A stretch of DNA of 37,349 bases from Massilia sp. IC2-278. Lineage in GTDB: Bacteria > Pseudomonadota > Gammaproteobacteria > Burkholderiales > Burkholderiaceae_D. The notes below the pieces were generated by a model. The model searched no databases, was not told the DNA's origin, and saw only the letters and a list, made by a program, of their open reading frames with translations. The position numbers and the translations under genes were made by a program. Where the stretch lies: positions 1 through 37,349 of the forward strand of contig NZ_JAJFES010000024.1 of NCBI RefSeq assembly GCF_020708045.1, read 5' to 3'. Positions 1 to 7,283 of this stretch are shown here, in pieces. How positions within the stretch are numbered: the first letter of the stretch is position 1; each line of letters opens with the position of its first letter.

Positions 1-114
1 TTGAGCTCCTTGAAGGGTCGTTCGAGACCAGGACGTTGATAGGCTGGGTGTGGAAGTGCAGTAATGCATTAAGCTAACCAGTACTAATTGCCCGTACGGC
101 TTGTCCCTATAACC
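1..114 (+). rRNA. rrl: 23S rRNA, 3' end (partial)
   Basis: The first bases carry the conserved 3' terminal part of bacterial 23S rRNA: the domain VI segment with GGCTGGGTGTGGAAG, then the terminal segment reading AAGCTAACCAGTACTAATTG. The gene starts upstream of the window. The 3' end is placed where CCCTATAACC would pair with the unseen 5' end of the molecule, so it may be off by a few bases. A spacer of about 115 bp without a recognisable tRNA separates it from the 5S gene. Confidence 0.95.
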
Positions 115-229
115 TTAGCAGGTATAGTTAAATCGAGAATACAGTGCTGTTTGTTGAGACAGTTACTACCAACTTTACTTCCTCCAGATTCTGAGCCGCG
201 TTCACCATGAACGAAGCTCGTACAAGTCA

Positions 230-345
230 TGCCTGATGACCATAGCAAGTCGGTCCCACCCCTTCCCATCCCGAACAGGACCGTGAAACGACTTTGCGCC
301 GATGATAGTGCTGCAACCAGTGTGAAAGTAGGTTATCGTCAGGCT
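230..345 (+). rRNA. rrf: 5S rRNA
   Basis: A 5S rRNA of about 115 nt. The 5' GCCTGATGACC pairs with the 3' GGTTATCGTCAGGC to close helix I. The internal CCCACCCCTTCCCATCCCGAA segment and the CGCCGATGATAGTG segment are typical of 5S. It follows the 23S end on the same strand and is followed directly by a strong intrinsic terminator, which marks the end of this rRNA operon. Confidence 0.96.
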
Positions 346-354
346 AGTTATATG

Positions 355-390
355 AAAAACCCCATCCAGTGATCTGGATGGGGTTTTTTG
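355..390 (+). terminator. Intrinsic terminator of the rRNA operon
   Basis: AAAAACCCCATCCAG, a TGAT loop and CTGGATGGGGTTTTTT form a perfect GC-rich stem followed by a T run, 10 bp after the 5S gene. Confidence 0.93.
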
Positions 391-457
391 CTTTGGGCAT
401 CGTGTTTGTTTAGTCAGCCTTTTTCAACCCGCGCCGTTGATTCACCGGTGAGACAGC

Positions 458-480
458 GTGGACACAGGTGTCCACCCTAC
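458..480. repeat. Palindromic intergenic repeat, copy 1
   Basis: GTGGACAC-AG-GTGTCCAC followed by CCTAC. This is the same unit as twelve further copies in the window. It lies between the rRNA terminator and the response regulator gene, and its left flank (CTCACCGGTGAA when read on the minus strand) resembles flanks of the cluster near 10.6 kb. Confidence 0.85.
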
Positions 481-524
481 AAGAGCAAACCATTTAGTTT
501 CAGATTTATTTGAGACGCTCGCCG

Positions 525-530
525 TACAAT
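525..530 (+). promoter_or_regulatory. Possible -10 box close to the response regulator start
   Basis: TACAAT lies 6 bp before the ATG at 537. No good -35 is visible; the best 17-bp match, AGATTT at 502, is weak. If the box is used, transcription would begin at or next to the start codon, giving a leaderless or nearly leaderless mRNA. The absence of a convincing Shine-Dalgarno sequence before 537 fits this. Confidence 0.3.
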
Positions 531-536
531 GTAGGT

Positions 537-1226
537 ATGCGCATCCTGATCGTCGAAGACCACCCCGATATCCTGGCCAACCTGTACGGCTTCCTGGAGC
601 CGAAAGGCCATGTGCTCGATTCGGCGCGCAACGGCTATGCCGGCCTCGCGCTGGCATCGGAAAACCAGTACGACGTGATCGTGCTCGACATCGGCCTGCC
701 CGGCCTGAACGGCATCGAGTTGTGCCAGAAGCTGCGCGAGGAGCTGTCGATCGCGACCCCGGTGCTGATGCTCACCGCGCGCGACAGCCTGAGCGACAAG
801 GTGGCCGGCTTCGACAGCGGCGCCGACGATTACCTGATCAAGCCCTTCTCGCTGGTCGAACTCGATGTGCGACTGAAAGCCCTGGTGCGCCGCGCCGAGG
901 GCCAGCACGCGGTCAGCCACAAGCTGCGCTTCGGCGACCTGAGCTTCGATCCCGACACCCAGGAAGCGAGCCGCGAAGGCCGGCCCGTGGTGCTGACCAG
1001 GACCGGCTACATTTTGCTGCGCACCCTGATGCAGGCAGCGCCGCGCATCGTGCCGCGCGAAACGCTGGAGCAGGCCGTGTGGGGCGAGGACCGTCCGGAC
1101 AGCGATGCCCTGCGCACGCATATCCACGCGCTGCGCCAGGCGCTCGACAAACCCTACGAACACGCGATGCTGCGCACCGTCGCCGGCGTCGGCTTCCGCT
1201 TGGTACTTCCCGATGCGGGCAGCTGA
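537..1226 (+). CDS. OmpR/PhoB-family response regulator (PmrA/QseB-like)
   Basis: DNA-binding response regulator of 229 aa, expected to be phosphorylated by the kinase encoded next and to control transcription. The N-terminal receiver (about 1-115) has the acidic pair in VEDHPD, the phospho-acceptor Asp51 in VLDIGLPG and the Lys of YLIKPFS. The C-terminal winged helix (about 130-225) contains LTRTGYILL and ends in the usual AGVGFRL hairpin. An in-frame start at 510 would add nine residues before MRILIVED, but 537 gives the standard receiver N terminus. The stop overlaps the kinase start at 1213, so the two are probably translated together. The third gene, an EptA-type transferase, makes a PmrA-like role in cationic peptide or metal response likely; that is inferred from order and not shown by sequence. 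Confidence 0.93.
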   Translation: MRILIVEDHPDILANLYGFLEPKGHVLDSARNGYAGLALASENQYDVIVLDIGLPGLNGIELCQKLREELSIATPVLMLTARDSLSDKVAGFDSGADDYLIKPFSLVELDVRLKALVRRAEGQHAVSHKLRFGDLSFDPDTQEASREGRPVVLTRTGYILLRTLMQAAPRIVPRETLEQAVWGEDRPDSDALRTHIHALRQALDKPYEHAMLRTVAGVGFRLVLPDAGS

Positions 1227-2451
1227 GTCGCTACGGCGGCGCATCGTCGTCGCCTTTGTCTCCTTCAGCATCGTGCTGTCGCTGTTCATCGCCGTGATCG
1301 CGGCGCTGGCCATCGAGGGCATCGAGGTGCACCTGGTCGACAACCGCCTGGCCGAAGCGGCCCGCTGGGCCTCGCCGCGCCAGGCGGCCGGCCTGCCGAC
1401 CGAAATGCCGGCCGGGCTGCGCTTTCATCATGGCGACGAGATCCCGCAGCCACTGCGCGGCCTGCCCGAGGGCGTGTCGGAAGTCGACGTCGACGGCGCC
1501 GGCCTGCACGTGCTGACCGGCGCCGATGCCAACGGTCCCTACGTCGTGGTCGATCACGAAAGCGATTACGAAAAGGTCGAGCTGGTCGTGTACTCGATGT
1601 TTGCCGCGGTCCTGCTCGGCATCATGGTGTTCGCGGCCGTGCTGGGCCGCTTCCTGGCGCGCCGCATCGTCAATCCGATCACCGAACTGGCTGATGCCGT
1701 CGGCCGCGGCAGCAGCAGTTTGCCGCTGACGGATCGCCGCGACGAACTCGGCATCCTGGCGCGCGCCCTCGAAGCCCACACTGCCGAGCTGCGCGCCTTC
1801 CTCGACCGCGAACGCTTCTTCACGGGCGACGTCAGCCATGAGTTGCGCAGCCCGCTCACCGTGATCATGGGCGCCGCCGAAATCCTCATGACCCAGGCGG
1901 GCAGCGAGGCGATCCGCGCGCCGGCCGAACGCATCTACCGCGCCGCTCACGAAGCAGCGGAGTGCGTGACCGTGCTGCTCCTGCTGGCGCGCGCCCCCGA
2001 GCTCGGCCGCCTGCCGCCGGTGCAGGTCGACGCCATTGCATCGCGCGAAGCCGAACGCTACCGCAGCCTGGTCGCCGGCCGCCCGGTCACGCTGCGCTAC
2101 CAGGACGGCCCGGCCTTTGCCATCCAGGCGCCAGCGGAACTGTGCGCTGCCGCCATCGGCAACCTGGTGCGCAACGCCTGCCAGTACACCGAGCGCGGCG
2201 AGGTGCTGGTGCAGGTAAAGGCAGGGCGGGTCGTTGTCGAGGACACCGGCCCCGGCTTGCCGGATGCCGTGCGCGACACCTTGCTGCAGCCGGGCAGCGC
2301 GTCGGCCGTGGTGCCGTCGAAGGGCTCGGCCGGCACCGGCCTCGGCCTGTCGCTGGTGCGCCGCATCTGCGAGTACCTCGGCGCCACGCTGTCCTATGAA
2401 GACCGGGCGAGCGGCGGCAGCCGGTTCACCATCGATTTCACACCAACTTAA
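1213..2451 (+). CDS. Sensor histidine kinase (PmrB/QseC-like)
   Basis: Membrane histidine kinase of 412 aa and partner of the preceding regulator. A first membrane helix (about 12-35) is followed by a short periplasmic domain of roughly 90 residues, a second helix (about 128-150), a HAMP-like linker starting at RRIVNPI, and a HisKA domain with phospho-acceptor His209 in SHELRSP. The ATPase domain has the N box NLVRNACQYT, the G1 box DTGPGLP and the G2 box GTGLGLSLVRRIC. The ATG at 1213 overlaps the regulator stop by 14 bp and gives a basic N terminus just before the first helix. The periplasmic part has no acidic cluster that I can recognise as an iron or peptide sensor, so the signal is unknown. 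Confidence 0.93.
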   Translation: MRAAESLRRRIVVAFVSFSIVLSLFIAVIAALAIEGIEVHLVDNRLAEAARWASPRQAAGLPTEMPAGLRFHHGDEIPQPLRGLPEGVSEVDVDGAGLHVLTGADANGPYVVVDHESDYEKVELVVYSMFAAVLLGIMVFAAVLGRFLARRIVNPITELADAVGRGSSSLPLTDRRDELGILARALEAHTAELRAFLDRERFFTGDVSHELRSPLTVIMGAAEILMTQAGSEAIRAPAERIYRAAHEAAECVTVLLLLARAPELGRLPPVQVDAIASREAERYRSLVAGRPVTLRYQDGPAFAIQAPAELCAAAIGNLVRNACQYTERGEVLVQVKAGRVVVEDTGPGLPDAVRDTLLQPGSASAVVPSKGSAGTGLGLSLVRRICEYLGATLSYEDRASGGSRFTIDFTPT

Positions 2452-2528
2452 CGTTCTGCTGACCGGCGCCTGACGGGCTGTTTCCTATCCTTGAAGCAAG
2501 CGTGGCCGATCCCGGCCGCCATGTATGC

Positions 2529-4181
2529 ATGGATGTCAGTTTGGACAAGCTTCTCGCAAGGCGTATCAGCGCGCCATATCTCACGCTGGCGGTCGCCGTT
2601 TTCCTCGCCACGGCAGGCAACATCAAGTTCTGGACCACCTTCGCCGCGGCGGCCGGTGGACTGACGCCGGCGCACCTGCCGCTGCTGGCCGGCGCCATGC
2701 TCATCATCGTGCTGTTCTTCAACGCCTGCCTGACGCTGGCCAGCTTCCGTTTCGTCGCCAAGCCGGTCTTCATCGTGCTGCTGGTCACGGCCTCGACGGC
2801 CAGCTATTTCATTGCCGCCTACGGCATCGTGATCGATCGCGCCATGGTCCAGAACGTGTTCGAGACCGACGTGCGCGAAGCAAGCGAACTCGTTAGCTGG
2901 CATATGCTGCTGACGATCGGCCTGCTCGGGCTATTGCCGGCAAGCTGGATCGCGCGCGCCCGCATCGCCTACCCGCAGGGCCGGCGCGGCCTGATGCTGC
3001 GGGGCGCGATCGCCGGCGGATCGCTGCTGCTTGCGTTCCTGCTGTTGGTAATGCTTTTCAAGAGCCTGGCGCCGACCGTGCGCGAGCATCGCGAGCTGCG
3101 CTTCCTGCTGACGCCGACGAACACCATCCAGGCCATGAACGGCTACCTGCGCAGCAAGTGGAGCACGCCAATCGTGGTGGCGCCGCTCGGACGCGATGCG
3201 ATGAAGGGCAAGACCTGGGCCGGGCAGGCGCGCAAGACCGTCACCGTGATCGTGGTCGGCGAAACCGCACGCGCGATGAACTTTTCGCTGAACGGCTACC
3301 GGCGCGAGACCAATCCGCTGCTGGCGCGCGAGCCTGGGCTCATCAATTTCTCGAACGTGAGCGCGTGCGGGACGGCGACCGCGGTGTCGGTGCCCTGCGT
3401 CTTTTCCGCGCTCGGCCGCGAAGAGTATGCCGAATCGAAGGCGAGCAGCCAGGAAGGCTTGCTCGATGTCCTGCAGCACGCCGGCCTGAAGGTCGTGTGG
3501 CGCGACAATAATTCCGGCTGCAAGGGCGTGTGCGCGCGTGTGGCGTACCAGGACCTGTCGCAAGCGCTTGCCGGCGATCCCTTCTGCGAAGGCGAGGAAC
3601 GCCACGACGAACGCCTGCTGGCCGGTTTGCCCGAATTGATCCGCAACAGCGACCGCGACCTTGTAGTCGTGCTGCACCAGAAGGGCAGCCACGGCCCGGC
3701 GTATGCCAGGCGCTACCCGCAGGGGTTCGGGCGCTTCGCTCCGGTGTGCACGACGAACGAGTTCGAGAAGTGTTCGCGGGCGGAGATCGAGAATGCCTAC
3801 GACAACACCATCCTCTACACCGATTACTTCCTCAGCAAAACAATCGGCCTACTGCGCCAGACTGCGGCGCAAGAAGGCATGGATACGGCGATGCTGTACT
3901 TTTCCGACCACGGCGAATCGCTGGGCGAAAACAACCTCTACCTGCACGGCGCGCCCTATATGTTCGCGCCGGCCGAGCAGACCCGGGTGCCGATGATGCT
4001 GTGGATGTCGGACGGCTTCAGCGAACGCTTCGGCATCGACCGTACCTGCCTGATGGCGCGTCGCGGCCAGCCGCTGTCGCACGACAACGTGTTTCACTCG
4101 GTGCTGGGCATGCTCGACGTGAACACGGCCGTGCTCAACCCCAGGCTCGACCTGTTCCACGCCTGCAGACGGGGCGCCTGA
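2529..4181 (+). CDS. eptA: EptA/MCR-type phosphoethanolamine-lipid A transferase
   Basis: Inner-membrane enzyme of about 550 aa that moves phosphoethanolamine from phosphatidylethanolamine to lipid A, lowering surface charge. Five N-terminal membrane helices (about residues 10-185) precede a periplasmic sulfatase-fold domain. The nucleophile is Thr246 in VGETARAMNFSLNGY. Zinc ligands include Asp460-His461 in FSDHGESLGE. Cysteine pairs typical of the family are present (SACGTATAVSVPC, GCKGVC, VCTTNEFEKC). An alternative GTG start at 2502 lies behind a GAAG sequence at 2493, so the N terminus could be nine residues longer. It sits 77 bp after the kinase stop with no terminator between, giving the order regulator-kinase-transferase known from pmrAB-eptA operons. 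Lipid A itself is inferred as the substrate from family membership. Confidence 0.93.
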   Translation: MDVSLDKLLARRISAPYLTLAVAVFLATAGNIKFWTTFAAAAGGLTPAHLPLLAGAMLIIVLFFNACLTLASFRFVAKPVFIVLLVTASTASYFIAAYGIVIDRAMVQNVFETDVREASELVSWHMLLTIGLLGLLPASWIARARIAYPQGRRGLMLRGAIAGGSLLLAFLLLVMLFKSLAPTVREHRELRFLLTPTNTIQAMNGYLRSKWSTPIVVAPLGRDAMKGKTWAGQARKTVTVIVVGETARAMNFSLNGYRRETNPLLAREPGLINFSNVSACGTATAVSVPCVFSALGREEYAESKASSQEGLLDVLQHAGLKVVWRDNNSGCKGVCARVAYQDLSQALAGDPFCEGEERHDERLLAGLPELIRNSDRDLVVVLHQKGSHGPAYARRYPQGFGRFAPVCTTNEFEKCSRAEIENAYDNTILYTDYFLSKTIGLLRQTAAQEGMDTAMLYFSDHGESLGENNLYLHGAPYMFAPAEQTRVPMMLWMSDGFSERFGIDRTCLMARRGQPLSHDNVFHSVLGMLDVNTAVLNPRLDLFHACRRGA

Positions 4182-4198
4182 ATGCCTGGCACCGGCTG

Positions 4199-5824
4199 CT
4201 ACAGTTTTTCCAGCTTCGGCCCGCGCAGTCCGACCAGCAATGCCTTGCCGCTCGCATCGACCCGGAACTCGCCGTAGCGGGCCGCAGCCCAGCGTTCGGC
4301 TTCGCCTTCCTTGAAATACCAGGCGTCGGTGACGATCAGGGGGCGTTCATGCTTTTCAATCACTTCGATCAGGATCTCGTCCTTCGCCAGTGGTTGGCCC
4401 TTATGCAGGCCGAGAAGCGAGACAATGCCGTTCGGTGCGCGGCGGGCCACCAGTTTTGCTCTGCCATCAAGAGGTGCGTCCAGCTTTTCCGGGAACACGT
4501 AATCGAGGGCCATGTAATCCCCCTGCATCAATGAGCGGGGATCGACTGGGGCGAGTTCGACGAACACGGGCTGGCCCGTACGGATCAACGCTTCCTTGTT
4601 CCAGATCGCTGCATTCACAACGACCAGCGCCAGCATACCCGTGCTTGCAATCGCACACCTTTTCCATCGCGCATCGAGCGCCGGAGCCGGTTGCACCTGG
4701 GGTTCGACCTGAGGCTGGGCTGCAGGCGCCAGGAGTGCTGTCGGCAAAATAAAGCGCGCGATGGCGCCAATGGCGCAGCCGCAGCCAATCAGAAGCAAGG
4801 CTTTGTGTACAAGCGGCCAGTACAGGTTGTAATAAAACGCGCCAGTCATCCAGAGTGCAACGCCGCCTGCCAATATGGCCATGTTGCGCCGTCCACCTGT
4901 AATGCTGAAGGCCAGCATTAGCAGAACTGCACCCATCGATACCGCGAACCAGCAAAGGAGCACGGCAGTGGCCGTCAGCGCCGCAAACCAGGCGGTTCGC
5001 AAAACCGGCCAACGACGTGCCATCCATAGGCCTGCCCCGATGGCGAAAACGGCTGAAATGACGGAATGCCAGCTTCCCGGTGGATAAGCGTCGGCGTAGC
5101 CGGACAGTTCATCCGCCAGGCTTGCGCTGAGCAGGAAGGTATCACCCGAATAAAAGGCCAGCGCCAGCAGCGTGATTGCGCCTATGCCAGTGAACAAGGT
5201 TTCGAGGACAGCAGCTACATGCGCATGAGCGTGTTGCTGCTGCAACCGCATGAGCGCGGGTTGTGCCACCAGCCATAGAAGCGCCAGGCAGTGCCATGAT
5301 TCGGCGTCGCTTATATACAATTCGCCAATAAATCCTGGCAAACCCGACAGTGACGTCGCCAGCAGGCTGGCGCTTGAGGCCCCAAGTAGAACGCGCAGCC
5401 AGTGTTGAGGAAGCAAAAATGCCATGCCAAACGCCAGCGCTGCGGTAATTGCGAAGACCAGGCTTGAATTATTCGTGGCCATGTCCAGGAGGCTGAACCA
5501 GAATGCAAGGAAACCAGTCCCGATAATCAAACCAGGAATTGCCAATTGCTCGACGAACAAGGACTTGCCGGCGTAACGCAGCATGGCGATTGCTCCAGCA
5601 AGTATGCTCACCCCAAGTAAAAATAAGGTGCCGGTATTCTTGTGACCGGACATAAATACGAAGGCGACGAGGGCGCCTAATGGGATGGCGGAAAGCCAGG
5701 CACACACTGCTGTCATCACAATGACTGGCCAGGGGCGGTTCTTGTCTTCGAATCCAGCATGCGCGGCGTCCAGCAAGCCTTGGTCGACTGCGTCGCGCAG
5801 GACGGCATCAAGATGCTTGCTCAT
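4199..5824 (-). CDS. GDYXXLXY-domain membrane protein (DUF4401-like plus GDYXXLXY)
   Basis: Polytopic membrane protein of 541 aa with no assigned biochemical role. After a cytoplasmic N terminus (MSKHLDAVLRDAVDQGLLD) there are about ten to twelve hydrophobic helices. A C-terminal extracytoplasmic domain of about 160 residues carries GDYMALDY at 435-442, an exact match to the signature that names the family. The ATG at 5824 overlaps the stop of the upstream DUF2157 gene (ATGA, 5821-5824), which indicates translational coupling; the frame stays open much further upstream, but that stretch lies inside the DUF2157 gene. The two families usually occur together, which suggests a complex. The gene converges on the transferase with only 17 bp between stops. 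Confidence 0.9.
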   Translation of the reverse strand: MSKHLDAVLRDAVDQGLLDAAHAGFEDKNRPWPVIVMTAVCAWLSAIPLGALVAFVFMSGHKNTGTLFLLGVSILAGAIAMLRYAGKSLFVEQLAIPGLIIGTGFLAFWFSLLDMATNNSSLVFAITAALAFGMAFLLPQHWLRVLLGASSASLLATSLSGLPGFIGELYISDAESWHCLALLWLVAQPALMRLQQQHAHAHVAAVLETLFTGIGAITLLALAFYSGDTFLLSASLADELSGYADAYPPGSWHSVISAVFAIGAGLWMARRWPVLRTAWFAALTATAVLLCWFAVSMGAVLLMLAFSITGGRRNMAILAGGVALWMTGAFYYNLYWPLVHKALLLIGCGCAIGAIARFILPTALLAPAAQPQVEPQVQPAPALDARWKRCAIASTGMLALVVVNAAIWNKEALIRTGQPVFVELAPVDPRSLMQGDYMALDYVFPEKLDAPLDGRAKLVARRAPNGIVSLLGLHKGQPLAKDEILIEVIEKHERPLIVTDAWYFKEGEAERWAAARYGEFRVDASGKALLVGLRGPKLEKL

Positions 5825-6801
5825 TTTGCCGCTCCAGTGCGCTGAACACGCATCAGCGAAAGAATTGCCCATACTGCCAATGCCATCAGGCTGACAACCG
5901 TAATACCCATGACGAACAGGATGGCGTTCAGGTCGGTGCTTGAGCCTTGCAGCATGACACGCAATATTCCACCGCTGAGCAGGATAACGAGTGCCAAGGC
6001 CAGGCAGCTGAGCGCAGTAACATCGAATAACGAGCGGTGGGTGAAGCTGGCTGCCCCGGCTGCAAGCACAAGCAGCGTCAGAAAATAGGACATTGACCCG
6101 CTTCCTTCCCACTTGAACAGGGCAAGCGTTCCTATGCCCACGAACGAGCTCACTGCAAGCAAGTTGGCGAGATTGAAGGCCCATTTTCCTGCGCCGGTAA
6201 ATTGAGCAAGCGGCCGGCTCATGGATATTGCGAGCAGCGTAGTTATGCTGGCAACCAAGAAATGGTTGTCGATATGTTCGCTAAGGAAGCGCGATGATCC
6301 AGATTGGGCTGCGTCCCAAGTAGCCAGGCCAGTGCTGGCAACGATCAGCCACGCACTCCAGATTACATCGGAGCGAGCACCAAGTGCCAGCGGCAGCGTC
6401 AGGGCGGCCCAAATCGCAAACAATTGCCATGGATCAGCTCCGGTCTGGTAGGTCTGCCCGAAATAAGCGAACAGTCCGCCAATGACTAACAGGCCGAGCA
6501 GCGCCAGGCCCTGGCGCAAGCGAACGAACACTGCTGCACCAATGCAGGCAGCGGCAACCAGTATTTGTAGCACGACAAATTTTTCGGTACGCCCGAGTGC
6601 GTCGAGATTTGATGCGACCAGAAAGATCAGTCCCAGGCCAGCAAGCAGAGCAGCCAGAGACATCAGGCCACGCCTTAATAACAGCAGCAAATTCGGCGGC
6701 GGTTCGCCTAGTCCGGCAATGCGCCACAAGGACGTCTGCTTGACTGCATCGAGCCGATGCCTGGTAGTGAGCTCGAGAATGGCAAGACGGGTACTCATCA
6801 T
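5821..6801 (-). CDS. DUF2157 domain membrane protein
   Basis: Membrane protein of 326 aa belonging to DUF2157, function unknown. The first 45 residues are soluble (STRLAILELTTRHRLDAV, then SLWRIAGLGEPPP). About ten hydrophobic helices follow, including the segment GGLFAYFGQTYQTGADPW typical of the family. The start at 6801 is preceded by GAGGAG at 6816-6811 with 9-bp spacing; a second ATG follows immediately at 6798. The stop overlaps the ATG of the GDYXXLXY gene. Base composition is slightly lower in GC than the neighbours. I see no catalytic motif; a sensor or transport complex with its partner is possible but unproven. Confidence 0.9.
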   Translation of the reverse strand: MMSTRLAILELTTRHRLDAVKQTSLWRIAGLGEPPPNLLLLLRRGLMSLAALLAGLGLIFLVASNLDALGRTEKFVVLQILVAAACIGAAVFVRLRQGLALLGLLVIGGLFAYFGQTYQTGADPWQLFAIWAALTLPLALGARSDVIWSAWLIVASTGLATWDAAQSGSSRFLSEHIDNHFLVASITTLLAISMSRPLAQFTGAGKWAFNLANLLAVSSFVGIGTLALFKWEGSGSMSYFLTLLVLAAGAASFTHRSLFDVTALSCLALALVILLSGGILRVMLQGSSTDLNAILFVMGITVVSLMALAVWAILSLMRVQRTGAAK

Positions 6802-6983
6802 GCGGAAGTTCTCCTCGGAATATAGGATCAAGACCGCCGGCCATTGTAGACAGCTCCCTATCCCATGCCTTGCGCAAACGCTTCTGTAGTGAACATCTTG
6901 CAGAAAACAACTAGTTGCTGGAAATCATCGCGGCTTGTCCGTGCCGAGGCCATGATGGCCACCTTCTACAACTGGAGAACAAT

Positions 6984-7268
6984 ATGCAGAACCCGGCAGA
7001 GCAAAGTACCTTGGGCAATAAACTGATGGCCCCAATGGAGGACATCGTCAAGAAACACAGCAGTGCATTGATGCCGATGCTGGGCGGTAGTGGAACGGCA
7101 GCCCATGCCGCCTTGTGGAACGACGAAACCGTGCGCAAGGTGGCGACGTTCTGCTACCCCTTGCTGCCCGGCCTGGTGCGCCTGGCAATCAAGGAGCCGA
7201 TGTTCGTGAACTTTGTACTGAATAACCGCGAACGCGTGCTGGCTACGCTGGTCAACAAGGCGGCTTAA
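6984..7268 (+). CDS. Small protein of unknown function
   Basis: A 94-aa product that I do not recognise. The ATG at 6984 follows GGAG (6974-6977) at 6-bp spacing. The frame is open further upstream, but that part codes for an unlikely composition and lacks a ribosome site. The middle and C-terminal part (FCYPLLPGLVRLAIKEPMFV, then NFVLNNRERVLATLVNKAA) looks helical and amphipathic, without a signal peptide. The N-terminal half is polar with a Met/Gly-rich stretch (LMPMLGGSG). It is transcribed divergently from the DUF2157 gene and converges on the DHA2 exporter with 15 bp between stops. Confidence 0.7.
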   Translation: MQNPAEQSTLGNKLMAPMEDIVKKHSSALMPMLGGSGTAAHAALWNDETVRKVATFCYPLLPGLVRLAIKEPMFVNFVLNNRERVLATLVNKAA

Positions 7269-7283
7269 ACCACGATCCTGCGC

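Noticed and set aside
115..229. A tRNA gene in the spacer between 23S and 5S
   Set aside because: No cloverleaf, T-arm consensus (GGTTCRA) or anticodon arm can be placed in this spacer.
2452..2528. A PmrA-type box (repeated CTTAA) ahead of the transferase gene
   Set aside because: Only one half-site, ACTTAACG at the kinase stop, is present. The following CTGACCGGCG/CTGACGGGC similarity is too weak to call an operator.
5825..6184. N-terminal extension of the GDYXXLXY protein by 120 codons
   Set aside because: It lies wholly within the DUF2157 gene in another frame and is Cys/Arg/His-rich. The ATGA overlap at 5821-5824 is a typical coupled start.
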